DNA of 64,000 nt, from contig JAHHGZ010000005.1 in assembly GCA_019359595.1 (NCBI GenBank), positions 62,001-126,000 of the forward strand, written 5' to 3'. Origin of the DNA: Cyanomargarita calcarea GSE-NOS-MK-12-04C. GTDB taxonomy: Bacteria; Cyanobacteriota; Cyanobacteriia; Cyanobacteriales; Nostocaceae. The notes below the pieces were generated by a model. It searched no databases. It saw nothing but the letters and a program-made list of their open reading frames with translations, and was not told the DNA's origin. Numbering within the stretch: position 1 is the stretch's first letter; every line of letters begins with the position of its first letter. Both the position numbers and the translations under genes were made by a program. This document shows positions 8,006 to 17,730 of this stretch, piece after piece.

Positions 8006-8650
8006 GTGAGAGAACGCTTAATTGTTTTTACTCGCTACCCGGAGCCAGGGAAGGCAAAAACTCGTCTCATCCCAGCTTTGGGAGCTAAGGCAGCAGCAGA
8101 TTTACATCAAAAGATGACCGAATATACCCTGACTACTGTTAAACAATTGCGGCAAGTCCATTCGTTGACTGTTGAAGTCTGGTTTGCTGGGGGTGATTTG
8201 ACCCGGATGCAGACTTGGTTGGGGCCGGATCTACTTTACCAACTGCAACCCGAGGGCAATTTAGGCGATCGCATGACCCTGGCTTTTCAATCGGCTTTTG
8301 ACAACAATGTCGATGCAGCTATTATTATTGGCACTGACTGCCCGAATTTGACTGGCACAATACTGGCACAGGCATTTCTGGAGCTACAGCATAATGACGT
8401 GGTTTTGGGGCCTGCAACTGATGGTGGCTATTATCTGATTGGGTTGCGGCAGTTTGTGCCTGAGTTGTTTGAGGCGATCGCTTGGAGTACTGAGCGTGTT
8501 TTTCAGCAAACGGTTGATATTGTCAGCAAACTGAATCTCTCTGTGACCTGCCTGCCCACCCTTACTGATGTCGATCGTCCAGAAGATTTGACCGTTTTAA
8601 AAGAGCTTAATATTATAACCGATTATTTAGAAAATAAAGGTTTTTTTTAA
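8006..8650 (+). CDS. DUF2064 / TIGR04282-type glycosyltransferase
   Basis: The 214-residue protein begins at a GTG (8006) with the family hallmark RYPEPGKAKTRL and continues with a GTDCPNL segment, ATDGGYYLIGL and a C-terminal TDVDRPEDL. This matches the DUF2064 family, also described as rSAM/selenodomain-associated transferase 1, whose fold resembles nucleotide-sugar transferases. It is the first gene of a plus-strand operon: its TAA shares one base with the ATG of arsS. Such genes accompany arsS-type radical SAM genes in many bacteria. The exact sugar or nucleotide substrate is not known from sequence. Confidence 0.85.
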   Translation: MRERLIVFTRYPEPGKAKTRLIPALGAKAAADLHQKMTEYTLTTVKQLRQVHSLTVEVWFAGGDLTRMQTWLGPDLLYQLQPEGNLGDRMTLAFQSAFDNNVDAAIIIGTDCPNLTGTILAQAFLELQHNDVVLGPATDGGYYLIGLRQFVPELFEAIAWSTERVFQQTVDIVSKLNLSVTCLPTLTDVDRPEDLTVLKELNIITDYLENKGFF

Positions 8651-9771
8651 TGTCTGAGATGGTGCAAAACTCTAAAGGCATGGGTAACAACTTAGTCACT
8701 TCTAAAACAACTTCCTTGTTGTACGGTCGCTCACCGCTTGCTGACCCAAAACAACAGCTTGCAGATTTGGATGCAGTTGACTTGTCGAAGACGCTTTCTC
8801 AAGGAAGTTTTGCAAAAACTCTTGCTGACCACCAATGGCAAACTTTTCAACCCGGCAAGCTGGAGATTTTTCAAATCAATCTCGGCAAGCTGTGTAATAT
8901 GACCTGTAGCCACTGCCATGTAGATGCAGGTCCGGGTCGCACGGCTGAGAATATGGATCGCCAGACGATAGAGGCTTGTTTGGAAGCACTCGATCAAACC
9001 GAAGCCCACACGGTCGATATCACTGGGGGAGCGCCGGAACTAAATCCTCATTTTCGCTATTTGGTTGACGAATGTGTCGCACGCAGTAAGCATATCATAG
9101 ATCGGTGCAATTTGACTGTTTTGTTGCTACCACGGATGCAAGATTTGCCAGAATGGTTGGCACAACGAGGGGTAGAGATTGTTTGTTCTTTGCCCCACTA
9201 TGGCAAGCTTTTAACCGATACCCAGCGCGGAGATGGCACCTTTGAGAAGTCAATTGAAGCATTACATCGTCTGAATGCAGCGGGCTACGGACAGGGCAAC
9301 CGAGAGCGTCAGTTGGTTCTGGTGTCGAATCCAGTTGGTGCTTCCCTTACGAAAAACAACGCTTGTGTAGAGAAGGAGTGGAAAGCAGGTTTACAGGAAA
9401 ACTACGGGATTACCTTCGATCGCCTAATTGCTCTGAATAATATGCCGATTTCTCGTTATCTGGAGTGGTTGGAGGAATCGGGCAACTTAGTTAGTTATAT
9501 GGAACTTCTAGTCAATTCGTTCAACCCCGGAACGATTTCCGGGTTGATGTGTCGCAATACACTCTCCATCTCTTGGGATGGTCGAATCTTTGACTGTGAT
9601 TTTAATCAGATGTTGGACTTAGAGGTTGGGCCTCGTCCCCACATTCGCGATTTTAATCTAGCAATGCTTTCCCAACGCCAAATTGTTACAGACCGTCATT
9701 GCTTTGGCTGTACAGCAGGATCTGGCAGTTCTTGCGGTGGAGCCATAGTTGAGCAAAAAGCGGCGGGGTAG
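8650..9771 (+). CDS. arsS: Arsenosugar biosynthesis radical SAM protein ArsS
   Basis: The 373-residue protein carries the radical SAM cluster motif CxxxCxxC (C82, C86, C89 in LCNMTCSHCH) followed by DITGGAPELNPHFR, and ends in a Cys-rich tail with CFGCTAGSGSSCGG. These are the marks of the radical SAM/Cys-rich family (DUF3641 C-terminus). In Synechocystis this enzyme was reported to join dimethylarsenic to a deoxyadenosyl group, the first arsenosugar step. It starts by 1-bp overlap (TAATG) with the upstream transferase and is followed 6 bp later by a family 2 glycosyltransferase, so it sits mid-operon. ArsM, which would supply the methylated arsenic, is 1 kb downstream. The assignment is firm by family; activity on arsenic is inferred. 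Confidence 0.9.
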   Translation: MSEMVQNSKGMGNNLVTSKTTSLLYGRSPLADPKQQLADLDAVDLSKTLSQGSFAKTLADHQWQTFQPGKLEIFQINLGKLCNMTCSHCHVDAGPGRTAENMDRQTIEACLEALDQTEAHTVDITGGAPELNPHFRYLVDECVARSKHIIDRCNLTVLLLPRMQDLPEWLAQRGVEIVCSLPHYGKLLTDTQRGDGTFEKSIEALHRLNAAGYGQGNRERQLVLVSNPVGASLTKNNACVEKEWKAGLQENYGITFDRLIALNNMPISRYLEWLEESGNLVSYMELLVNSFNPGTISGLMCRNTLSISWDGRIFDCDFNQMLDLEVGPRPHIRDFNLAMLSQRQIVTDRHCFGCTAGSGSSCGGAIVEQKAAG

Positions 9772-9777
9772 TTGATT

Positions 9778-10509
9778 ATGTCTCGCGTTTCGATTATTAT
9801 CCCTACCTTAAATGAGGCTACTTCTCTCGGACGAACCCTACGTTGCCTCAGCTTGCTCGACCCACCAGCTTGGGAAATATTGGTTGTCGATGGTGGCAGT
9901 CAGGATGAAACAGTAGCGATCGCAAAAACCAACTCTGCATTGGCGATTATTTCAGAACAGTCCGGACGCTCAATCCAAATGAACCGGGGAGCAGAAGTTG
10001 CAACCGGTGATATTCTCTGTTTTCTCCATGCCGATACCCTAGTACCCGACGATTTAGTTGCCGTGATTTCAAAGACCCTAGCAAATTCGGCGATCGCTTG
10101 TGGTGGTTTTATTTCATTGATGACCGGAACCGAGACAACACGCTGGGGGGTGTCATTGCATAATTATTTAAAGACTTACTATGCCCCCTTCCTGTTTCGT
10201 CCCCACCTATACTTTAAGGGTCTGCGACTCCTATTTGGCGACCAGGTGATGTTCTGCCGTCGTGGTGACTTTCAAGATTGTGGCGGATTCGATCCAACTC
10301 TATCAATTATGGAAGAGGCTGACTTATGTCTTAAACTGCTTCCCTATGGACGCATTCGCCAACTGAATCGAGTAGTGCAGTCATCAGATCGACGGGTAGC
10401 AAAGTGGGGTTCGATGAAGGCAACAGCTATTTACCTTTATATTGGGTGTCTCTGGGGAGTCGGTGCTTCAGCCACCTACCTCAAGCGATTCTATGAAAAC
10501 ATTCGCTGA
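9778..10509 (+). CDS. Family 2 glycosyltransferase, TIGR04283 type
   Basis: The 243-residue GT-A glycosyltransferase opens with VSIIIPTLNEA, followed by a VVDGGSQDETV nucleotide-binding segment and the DxD-like FLHADT. This matches rSAM/selenodomain-associated transferase 2. The ATG at 9778 is preferred over an in-frame TTG at 9772. It lies 6 bp after arsS, in the same operon. Given the neighbours it may modify the arsenoribose product or a lipid carrying it; this is inference. Confidence 0.87.
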   Translation: MSRVSIIIPTLNEATSLGRTLRCLSLLDPPAWEILVVDGGSQDETVAIAKTNSALAIISEQSGRSIQMNRGAEVATGDILCFLHADTLVPDDLVAVISKTLANSAIACGGFISLMTGTETTRWGVSLHNYLKTYYAPFLFRPHLYFKGLRLLFGDQVMFCRRGDFQDCGGFDPTLSIMEEADLCLKLLPYGRIRQLNRVVQSSDRRVAKWGSMKATAIYLYIGCLWGVGASATYLKRFYENIR

Positions 10510-10526
10510 TTAAAAACCCAATATAG

Positions 10527-10677
10527 TTAGGACTTACACAAAAACTCTCTTAAACTCTTATTCCTTAGCGTACTACCCTCCGGGAAGGCGAAGCGCCTAT
10601 CGCGTCTAAGCCGAGACGGCTGGCTTCGCCTACGCGGTTATATAAATCAAAGTTTCTGACAATTTTGCGCAAATCCT
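10527..10677. repeat. Degraded MITE-like repeat between glycosyltransferase and arsM
   Basis: It begins taggacttacacaaaaa and ends near attttgcgcaaatcct, a degenerate version of the ends of the element at 5122-5249. The interior holds the hairpin-forming pair gaaggcgaagcgcct and gtctaagccgagac. No clear target duplication is seen. Confidence 0.6.
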
Positions 10678-10764
10678 CTAAAACTCCTACTCTTTGCCAA
10701 GATTACGCCGACGACGACCGTGACCTGATATATCCTAAAAAGAAAGTAATTATATCAAATTTAA

Positions 10765-11733
10765 ATGACCTATCTTGAAACAGCAGCTAACTTCTACACC
10801 GAAGTTGCCCAAACACCAGAAGTTGGTTTGTGTTGTGTCCAAAGCAGTCCTCTACAACTACCTGGACTAAAAATTCCCTCTCAGATGCACGAGATGAACT
10901 ATGGCTGCGGTACAACAGTTCATCACAATGAATTAGCTAACGATCCAACTGTCCTCTATGTAGGAGTTGGCGGAGGCTTAGAAGCACTGCAATTTGCTTA
11001 TTTTTCCCGCCATCAGGGGAAAATCATTGCAGTCGATCCCGTTGCGGCCATGCGGGAAGCAGCCATTCGTAACCTAGAACTTGCTGCTCAAGAAAATGAC
11101 TGGTTTGAGCCCAGTTTCGTAGAGATTCGAGAAGGTGATGCCTTTGCTCTACCCGTTCCGGATGCTTCTGTAGATGTAGTAGCACAAAATTGTCTATTTA
11201 ATATTTTTAAACCAGCAGATTTACACTTAGCTCTACAGGAAGCTTTTCGAGTTTTAAAGCCAAACGGACGCTTGCTGATGAGCGATCCCATTGCTACTCG
11301 TCCGATTCCAGAACACCTGCAAAAAGATGAACGCTTGCGAGCAATGTGTTTGTCAGGAGCGCTCACCTATGAACAGTATGTAGAGCATCTCGTTAATGCT
11401 GGCTTTGGTCAGGTCGAAATCCGGACACGTCGTCCCTACCGGATTCTAGACCGCCAAAATTATGGTTTAAAAGAACATTTGCTACTAGAAAGCCTCGATT
11501 CTGTTGCCTTTAAAGTCCCGATTCCTGAAGATGGGGCTTGCATTTTTACAGGTAGGACAGCTATTTACACAGGAGCAAAACCCTATTTTGATGACCAAGC
11601 TGGGCATATTTTCCAAGCGGGTGTACCTGCTGCTGTGTGTGATAAAACTGCTGCTAAATTAGCTCCGTTGTATCCAGAAGAAATACTCATCACAGATTCA
11701 ACTTGGCACTACAACGGTGGTGGCTGTTGTTAG
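10765..11733 (+). CDS. arsM: Arsenite methyltransferase ArsM, arsenosugar-pathway type
   Basis: The 322-residue protein has a class I SAM fold (VGVGGGLEALQ, then IAVDP, with LKPNGRLLMSDP after strand 4). It also has cysteines expected for arsenic binding: C23-C24 near the N-terminus, C48 in MNYGCGTTVHH and a terminal G-G-G-C-C tail. This matches the ArsM proteins found beside arsS in cyanobacteria, which methylate As(III) to mono- and dimethyl forms using SAM. It follows the arsS operon in the same direction after about 255 bp of repeat DNA, so it may have its own promoter. Assignment to arsenic is by family and context. Confidence 0.85.
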   Translation: MTYLETAANFYTEVAQTPEVGLCCVQSSPLQLPGLKIPSQMHEMNYGCGTTVHHNELANDPTVLYVGVGGGLEALQFAYFSRHQGKIIAVDPVAAMREAAIRNLELAAQENDWFEPSFVEIREGDAFALPVPDASVDVVAQNCLFNIFKPADLHLALQEAFRVLKPNGRLLMSDPIATRPIPEHLQKDERLRAMCLSGALTYEQYVEHLVNAGFGQVEIRTRRPYRILDRQNYGLKEHLLLESLDSVAFKVPIPEDGACIFTGRTAIYTGAKPYFDDQAGHIFQAGVPAAVCDKTAAKLAPLYPEEILITDSTWHYNGGGCC

Positions 11734-11754
11734 TAATGTTGAATCCTTGCCCAA

Positions 11755-11945
11755 ATGTCAGCAAGCCCGGAAATAAATTATCCCTTCGGGACGCTGCGCG
11801 AACGGGCTTAAAGCTTAAACCCATTAAAATGGGTTAAAATCTCCGTCTTAGCTAGCTTTGAGCGCATAAGCCCTTGGCGTTCCGTTCACCTTCGCGAAGC
11901 CAGTCCCCTTGGGACTTAGTGTGCCCGCAAGGGCTTAGGTAATTT
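11755..11945. repeat. Intergenic palindrome cluster after arsM
   Basis: Several short inverted repeats lie here: cccttcgggacgctgcgcgaacggg, aacccattaaaatgggtt and gtccccttgggac, then cccgcaagggctta. They are typical of dispersed cyanobacterial repeats. No reading frame of note is seen in the 312-bp gap. Confidence 0.5.
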
Positions 11946-12045
11946 CTTTTAGCACTTAACAAGAGTGCGATTCGACTTGAGTACGAACGCGGGATACAAA
12001 GATTTCAGAAATGTGGGTAATGCTTAGAGCTTAAGTGATAAGGTT

Positions 12046-12543
12046 CTACTTACATCCCAATGACTGACGGGTAGTAACACCAGTCTTAGAATTAACACCA
12101 CTAGCCGATTTGCAGAGTTTCTTCACCTCAAATTTATCTAGAACAGCATTAGTAAAATCAGCACCAGTGACATCAACACCTGTAAAAGAAGAACGCAGCA
12201 TCATGGCATCTGTGAAAACTGCATCACTTAGATCGGCGTTCTTAAAGTCTACTAAATAGGCTATACCTTGACTAAAATCTACACCATGCAGATTTACATC
12301 GTGCAACACCGAACCGTTAAACACAGCACCACGTAAGTCAGCATTGCTAAAGTTAGACTTTTCTAAATTGACACTGGTAAACTCAGCCGCAATTAAACTT
12401 TGACCGGAAAAATCCTTACCCTGGAGTTTTTCTTGAACTACAGAACCTGTGACACCAGAAGAACTTGCGGCTTTCGCTGATACAGGGAAGAAAAAAAGAA
12501 CAACACCTAAAACAAAGCCAGCTATTAATCGCGAATATTTCAT
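12046..12543 (-). CDS. Secreted pentapeptide-repeat protein
   Basis: The 165-residue product starts at an ATG at 12543 with a signal peptide (MKYSRLIAGFVLGVVLFFF... ending AKA before ASS), then A(D/N)LxX pentapeptide repeats from about residue 55 to 140 (for example SNFSNADLRGAVF, DFKNADLSDAVF, GADFTNAVL). A short Cys-containing tail follows (KKLCKS and SLGCK). Such right-handed beta-helix proteins are common in the cyanobacterial thylakoid lumen or periplasm; the function is unknown. A longer in-frame start at 12606 would bury the signal peptide, so it is not preferred. It is divergent from gcvT. Confidence 0.8.
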   Translation of the reverse strand: MKYSRLIAGFVLGVVLFFFPVSAKAASSSGVTGSVVQEKLQGKDFSGQSLIAAEFTSVNLEKSNFSNADLRGAVFNGSVLHDVNLHGVDFSQGIAYLVDFKNADLSDAVFTDAMMLRSSFTGVDVTGADFTNAVLDKFEVKKLCKSASGVNSKTGVTTRQSLGCK

Positions 12544-12718
12544 AATTCCAAATTCATAAATCTCAACACTTCTACAATTAACCATTAAACCGCACGCAAA
12601 AATCACCGCAACCCCTAAAACCTAATTTTGGGTTCTTGAAAAACCTCTACCCACATTGAAAGAGATAGGGCTAAGGGCTAGGCTAGGGTAATATAAAATT
12701 TAAAATCTAAAATCCAAA

Positions 12719-13843
12719 GTGGCTAATCAACAATCAGAAACAGCCCGAACACCTTTGTATCAATTGGGTGTAGAACTCAAAGCCCGTTTTACCAGCTTTG
12801 GTGGTTGGGAAATGCCGGTGCAGTTTAACGGGATTACCAGCGAGCATCAGAGTGTAAGAAATACAGCCGGAATGTTCGATATTTCCCACATGGGTAAATT
12901 TACTTTTCGTGGGAAAAATCTCATTTCTCAACTACAACCGTTAGTACCCTCAGACCTCAGTCGGTTGCAAGCTGGTCAAGCGCAATACACAGTATTGTTA
13001 AATCCGCAAGCTGGAATCATCGACGACATCATATTCTATTACCAAGGTGAAGATATTGGCGAACAACGGGGAGTGATGATTGTCAATGCTGCTACCACTG
13101 ATAAAGATAAAGCATGGCTGTTAGAGCATCTGGACTTGAAGAAAGTGGAATTCCAAGATATTTCGCTAGAAAAAGTCTTAATTGCCGTCCAAGGGCCAAA
13201 AGCTAGTAGCTATCTTCAGCAATTTGTGCAAGAAGACTTGAGCTATGTCAAAGCATTTGGTCATCTAGAATCAAAGATTTTCGGTAAACCTGCATTTATT
13301 GCTCGCACAGGTTACACCGGCGAAGATGGGTTTGAAGTGATGGTAGATCCAGAAATTGGGGTAAAATTATGGGAACACCTCCAGGAGTCCAGTGTAATTC
13401 CCTGTGGACTCGGTGCCAGAGATACCTTACGCTTAGAGGCAGCAATGGCACTTTACGGACAAGATATCGATGATACTACCACCCCCCTAGAAGCTGGTTT
13501 GGGATGGGTAATTCATATGGATACCAAAGAAGATTTTATCGGTCGTTCAGTTTTGGAACAGCAAAAAACTATTGGAGTGCAGAAAAGACTCGTAGGTTTG
13601 CAAATGGAAGGACGCAACATTGCCCGTCATGGCTACCCAGTGTTATCTAAGGGTAAAATCGTTGGAGAAATTACTAGCGGGACTTTATCACCAACACTCG
13701 GTTATCCAGTAGCATTAGCTTATGTTCCCACCCAACTTGCAACTGTTGGTCAAGAGCTAGAAGTAGAAATTCGCGGCAAAGCTTACCCTACAGTTGTGGT
13801 TAAGAAACCTTTTTACCGTTCAATATCTCGCCTTGTGAAGTAA
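12719..13843 (+). CDS. gcvT: Glycine cleavage system T protein (aminomethyltransferase)
   Basis: The 374-residue protein (GTG start) carries family hallmarks: TSFGGWEMPVQF, the tetrahydrofolate-site region MFDISHMGKF, ARTGYTGEDGFEV and LGARDTLRLEAAM. It transfers the methylene carbon from the aminomethyl-lipoyl arm of GcvH to tetrahydrofolate, releasing ammonia. Length is normal. It opens the order gcvT-gcvH-gcvP, although the genes are separated by 130 and 370 bp of repeats, so they may not form one tight operon. In cyanobacteria the complex serves photorespiratory glycine breakdown. Confidence 0.96.
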   Translation: MANQQSETARTPLYQLGVELKARFTSFGGWEMPVQFNGITSEHQSVRNTAGMFDISHMGKFTFRGKNLISQLQPLVPSDLSRLQAGQAQYTVLLNPQAGIIDDIIFYYQGEDIGEQRGVMIVNAATTDKDKAWLLEHLDLKKVEFQDISLEKVLIAVQGPKASSYLQQFVQEDLSYVKAFGHLESKIFGKPAFIARTGYTGEDGFEVMVDPEIGVKLWEHLQESSVIPCGLGARDTLRLEAAMALYGQDIDDTTTPLEAGLGWVIHMDTKEDFIGRSVLEQQKTIGVQKRLVGLQMEGRNIARHGYPVLSKGKIVGEITSGTLSPTLGYPVALAYVPTQLATVGQELEVEIRGKAYPTVVVKKPFYRSISRLVK

Positions 13844-13847
13844 TAAT

Positions 13848-13943
13848 TGTTAGTTGTTGGTTGTTATTTGTTATTTGTTAGTTGTTGGTTGTTGGTCGCT
13901 AACCACTATCTACTAACCGCTAACAACTAATCACTAACCATGT
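13848..13943. repeat. Heptanucleotide repeat tract between gcvT and gcvH
   Basis: Degenerate tandem ttgttag/ttgttgg heptamers are followed by an inverse-oriented tract (ctaacaactaatcactaacc), so the RNA could fold back. It ends about 30 bp before the gcvH start. Confidence 0.7.
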
Positions 13944-13973
13944 TAATTTTTGCCATGTGGAAGAGGAAGTGAT

Positions 13974-14363
13974 ATGTCTTTCGATTATCCGAGTGATTTA
14001 AAATACCTAGATACTCATGAGTACGTGCGGTTAGATGGTGAAATTGCCACCATTGGTATCAGCGCTTTTGCTGTAGATCAATTAGGTGACATTGTGTTTT
14101 TGGAACTCCCAGACATCAATGATGAAATAACTAAGGGAGAAGGCTTTGGCTCCATTGAATCAGTCAAAGCCGTTGAAGAGTTAAAATCCCCAGTTACTGG
14201 CACAGTGATAGAACGCAATGAATCTATGATAGAATTCCCCGAACAAGTAGCGGAAGACCCCTACGGTGAAGGATGGTTCCTAAAAGTGCGCGTGAATGAC
14301 CTCAGTGAGATTGATGATGCTATGACCGCAGACGAGTATAGTGCCCAAGTAGAGGGGGATTAG
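13974..14363 (+). CDS. gcvH: Glycine cleavage system H protein
   Basis: The 129-residue lipoyl carrier starts at the ATG at 13974, preceded by an AGGAAG ribosome site; an upstream in-frame start at 13950 is less likely. The lipoylation lysine is K65 in the motif ESVKAVEEL, and the typical [12 protein letters not shown] and [11 protein letters not shown] segments are present. It shuttles the aminomethyl group between GcvP and GcvT. Length and motifs are normal. Confidence 0.96.
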   Translation: MSFDYPSDLKYLDTHEYVRLDGEIATIGISAFAVDQLGDIVFLELPDINDEITKGEGFGSIESVKAVEELKSPVTGTVIERNESMIEFPEQVAEDPYGEGWFLKVRVNDLSEIDDAMTADEYSAQVEGD

Positions 14364-14733
14364 TTGTTGGTTGTTGGTTGTTAGTTGTCTTCCGAACCAC
14401 ATCTTGTACTAAGCCGCAACACCCTAGAAGGGTGTCGCTATACGTACATACATACGCCGTTCCCGTTCAAAGCAGCGTGTCGCAGACAAGGGTAGCCCAC
14501 CTGCGTGGGCTAATTAAGCGCATCTTCATAATATTCGGTATTAGTTGTTGGTTGCTGTTTGTTTCCTCCACTAACTCCTAACTCCTAACTCCTAACTCCT
14601 AACTCCTAACTCCTAACTTCTAGATCCGTCTCCGGATAAGAATTATAAAATTTCGATAAAAAAAGAACTCAATAGCAACACGTTATATATATTTATTGCA
14701 AAATATTAAGTAGTCCCCTCTGGAGAGCAATCT
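14364..14733. repeat. Repeat-rich gap between gcvH and gcvP
   Basis: Heptamer units (ttgttgg) directly follow the gcvH stop. A REP-like unit at 14412-14511 contains the hairpins accctagaagggt and agcccacctgcgtgggct, the family found around the transposase at 44162. At 14571-14626 there are eight tandem ctaactc heptamers. No gene is seen. Confidence 0.75.
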
Positions 14734-17724
14734 GTGGTAATCTACGCTCCTCGTCCTAAGTCAGATAATCAGCAGGTGCTGGGCGAAAGCAGTCAGAATT
14801 CAAATTCTTTTAGTATTCGGCACATCGGCCCAAATTCCGATAATATCCGGCAAATGCTTGAGGTATTGGGTATTCCCAGTCTTGATGCCCTCATTGAGCA
14901 AACTGTACCCAATGGTATCCGGTTATCCCGTTCATTGGAATTACCCTCAGCACAAAGTGAGTACGCTGCACTGGCAAGTTTAAAAAAAATTGCTGCCAAA
15001 AATCGAGTTTTCCGCTCGTTCATTGGGATGGGATATTATGACTGCATCACTCCACCTGTGATTCAGCGCAATATTCTGGAAAATCCTGGTTGGTATACTG
15101 CCTATACGCCCTATCAACCTGAAATTGCCCAAGGACGACTGGAAGCACTGCTGAATTTCCAAACCATGATTATCGATTTGACGGGTTTGGAAATTGCTAA
15201 TGCTTCCTTGTTGGATGAAGGTACAGCAGCAGCAGAAGCAATGACGATGAGTTATGGTGAAGGCAAAAATAAAGCTAACTCATTCTTCGTTTCCGACTAC
15301 TGCCATCCCCAAACAATCGACGTGTTACAGACTCGTGCCAGACCATTGGGGATTAATTTAATTATTGGTGACTATCAAACCTTTGATTTCTCCGAACCCA
15401 TTTTCGGAGCAATTCTGCAATACCCTGCCAGCGACGGCACAATTTACGACTACCGTGCTTTTGTTGAAAAAGCCCATGCAGTCGGTGCATTGGTAACGGT
15501 AGCGGCAGACCCCTTAAGCCTAACTTTGCTTACACCCCCTGGCGAATTTGGGGCTGATATTGCTGTCGGCAGCACTCAGCGCTTTGGTATTCCCTTGGGA
15601 TATGGGGGACCTCATGCAGCGTACTTTGCAACGAAGAAAGAGTATAAACGGCAGGTTCCTGGGCGGATTGTCGGCGTTTCCAAAGATGTCCACGGGAAGA
15701 ATGCACTGCGTCTGGCATTGCAAACCCGCGAACAGCATATTCGTCGGGAAAAAGCAACCAGCAATATTTGTACAGCGCAGGTTTTATTAGCAGTCATGGC
15801 GGGAATGTATGCTGTATATCATGGACCTGCTGGATTGAAAGCGATCGCCCTGGATATTCATCAGAAAACTCTTATGTTGGCGCAAGGGTTGAAGCGTTTG
15901 GGTTATGGCATCAATTCCGAACATTTCTTTGATACGTTGCGAGTGGATTTGGGAACACGCAGTTTAGAAGATATTCTGGAAGCTTGCGAACAGCGTCAAA
16001 TTAACTTGCGGATTTTTGACGAAACTGCTGTGGGTATTTCCCTCGACGAAACTACCACAACAGAAGACTTGCAAAATCTCTTAGAAATTTTTGCAGGTGG
16101 AAAAAAACAGAGTTTTACTTTAGAAGAGTTAGAAATTGACTCTTTAACTCAAAACCTGACAACTGAAGCCCCGGTGAGCGACGACCGCAACTCTTCAACT
16201 CATAACTCAAAACTCATAACTCAAAACTCTTTAACTCGCACCACCCCCTACCTCACCCATCCCATCTTCAACCGCTATCACTCAGAAACTGAGTTGTTGC
16301 GCTATCTGCACAAGCTAGAAAGTAAAGACTTGTCGCTAACTACATCCATGATTCCTTTGGGTTCATGCACGATGAAGCTAAATGCGACAGCGGAGATGAT
16401 ACCTGTAACTTGGGCAGAGTTTGGCAATATTCATCCATTTGCCCCAAATAAGCAAACTCAGGGTTATCAAATTCTCTTCCAGCAACTTGAGGAATGGTTA
16501 AGTGAAATTACTGGATTTGCGGCAATTTCGCTACAGCCAAATGCTGGTTCTCAAGGCGAATATACAGGGCTTTTGGTAATTCGTCAGTATCACGAAAGTC
16601 GCGGGGAAAGCGATCGCAATGTCTGTTTAATTCCCCAGTCAGCACACGGCACAAATCCAGCAAGTGCGGTAATGTGCGGCATGAAGGTGGTTGGAGTCAA
16701 CTGCGACTCTCAAGGTAACGTTGATTTGAATGACCTCCAGGCAAAAGCTTCCAAGCACAGCAAACATCTGGCAGCGTTGATGGTGACGTATCCTTCAACA
16801 CATGGAGTTTTTGAGGAAAAAATTCAAGAAATTTGCGCTGTAGTTCATAGCCACGGCGGACAAGTTTATATGGATGGGGCAAATATGAACGCCCAAGTAG
16901 GGCTGTGCCGTCCGGGAGATTTCGGTGCAGATGTGTGTCATTTGAATCTACATAAAACCTTCTGTATCCCCCACGGTGGCGGCGGACCGGGAATGGGACC
17001 AATTGGCGTAGCATCACATCTAATACCCTTCCTCCCCGGACACGCTGTTGTCTCAATGGATAAATCCACTACCGACTCCCCAATTGGCGCAGTTTCCGCT
17101 GCACCTTGGGGTAGTGCCAGTATCTTGGTAATTTCTTGGATGTATATTGCCATGATGGGTGCATCCGGGTTGACAGAGGCGACGAAAGTAGCGATTCTGA
17201 ATGCTAATTACATCGCTAAAAAACTGGAGTCTTACTATCCGGTTTTGTACAAGGGTGGAAATGGTTTAGTAGCACATGAGTGTATTTTAGATTTGCGATC
17301 GCTGAAAAAATCTGCGAACATCGAAATTGATGATATAGCCAAGCGCTTGATGGATTATGGTTTCCATGCCCCGACTGTCTCTTGGCCCGTGGCAGGTACA
17401 ATCATGGTGGAACCCACAGAAAGCGAATCTCAGGAAGAATTAGACCGTTTCTGCGATGCGATGATTGCTATTCGTCAAGAAATCGCTGAGATTGAATCAG
17501 GTAAGGTGGATGCTCAAGATAATGTCTTGAAAAATGCACCCCATACTGCTGAAAGTTTGATTGCGGGAGTATGGAAACATCCCTATTCTCGCGAACAAGC
17601 TGCTTATCCGGTGCTTTGGACACGAGAGAATAAATTCTGGGTGTCTGTAGGTAGAATTGATGCGGCCTTTGGTGACAGGAATTTTGTTTGTTCTTGTTTA
17701 CCGATGGAAGCCTATTCGGAATAG
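14734..17724 (+). CDS. gcvP: Glycine dehydrogenase (decarboxylating), P protein
   Basis: The 996-residue PLP enzyme (GTG start, GGAG ribosome site 9 bp upstream) decarboxylates glycine and loads the aminomethyl group on GcvH. Both homologous halves are present; the PLP lysine is K741 in [16 protein letters not shown]. The linker between the halves (about residues 486-502) is encoded by a heptanucleotide tandem repeat, giving an Asn/Ser/Thr-rich stretch. This is odd for so conserved an enzyme but lies at the domain boundary and keeps the frame. A hairpin at 17731-17765 follows the stop. Confidence 0.96.
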   Translation: MVIYAPRPKSDNQQVLGESSQNSNSFSIRHIGPNSDNIRQMLEVLGIPSLDALIEQTVPNGIRLSRSLELPSAQSEYAALASLKKIAAKNRVFRSFIGMGYYDCITPPVIQRNILENPGWYTAYTPYQPEIAQGRLEALLNFQTMIIDLTGLEIANASLLDEGTAAAEAMTMSYGEGKNKANSFFVSDYCHPQTIDVLQTRARPLGINLIIGDYQTFDFSEPIFGAILQYPASDGTIYDYRAFVEKAHAVGALVTVAADPLSLTLLTPPGEFGADIAVGSTQRFGIPLGYGGPHAAYFATKKEYKRQVPGRIVGVSKDVHGKNALRLALQTREQHIRREKATSNICTAQVLLAVMAGMYAVYHGPAGLKAIALDIHQKTLMLAQGLKRLGYGINSEHFFDTLRVDLGTRSLEDILEACEQRQINLRIFDETAVGISLDETTTTEDLQNLLEIFAGGKKQSFTLEELEIDSLTQNLTTEAPVSDDRNSSTHNSKLITQNSLTRTTPYLTHPIFNRYHSETELLRYLHKLESKDLSLTTSMIPLGSCTMKLNATAEMIPVTWAEFGNIHPFAPNKQTQGYQILFQQLEEWLSEITGFAAISLQPNAGSQGEYTGLLVIRQYHESRGESDRNVCLIPQSAHGTNPASAVMCGMKVVGVNCDSQGNVDLNDLQAKASKHSKHLAALMVTYPSTHGVFEEKIQEICAVVHSHGGQVYMDGANMNAQVGLCRPGDFGADVCHLNLHKTFCIPHGGGGPGMGPIGVASHLIPFLPGHAVVSMDKSTTDSPIGAVSAAPWGSASILVISWMYIAMMGASGLTEATKVAILNANYIAKKLESYYPVLYKGGNGLVAHECILDLRSLKKSANIEIDDIAKRLMDYGFHAPTVSWPVAGTIMVEPTESESQEELDRFCDAMIAIRQEIAEIESGKVDAQDNVLKNAPHTAESLIAGVWKHPYSREQAAYPVLWTRENKFWVSVGRIDAAFGDRNFVCSCLPMEAYSE
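16189..16237 (+). repeat. Seven tandem heptamers inside gcvP
   Basis: Seven consecutive 7-nt units of the form (a/t)aactca or aactctt lie within the gcvP frame. They resemble the intergenic heptamer tracts at 14571, 26275 and 39573. Confidence 0.75.
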
Positions 17725-17730
17725 TTGAAT

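Noticed and set aside
12607-12718. Possible glycine riboswitch upstream of gcvT
   Set aside because: The leader is only 112 bp and shows none of the conserved glycine-aptamer core that I could recognise.
14571-14626. Heptamer tract considered as a CRISPR-like array
   Set aside because: Units are 7 bp without spacers; it is a simple tandem repeat.
15520-15797. Overlapping open frames antisense to gcvP
   Set aside because: They lie inside the conserved GcvP coding frame and carry no recognisable domain.
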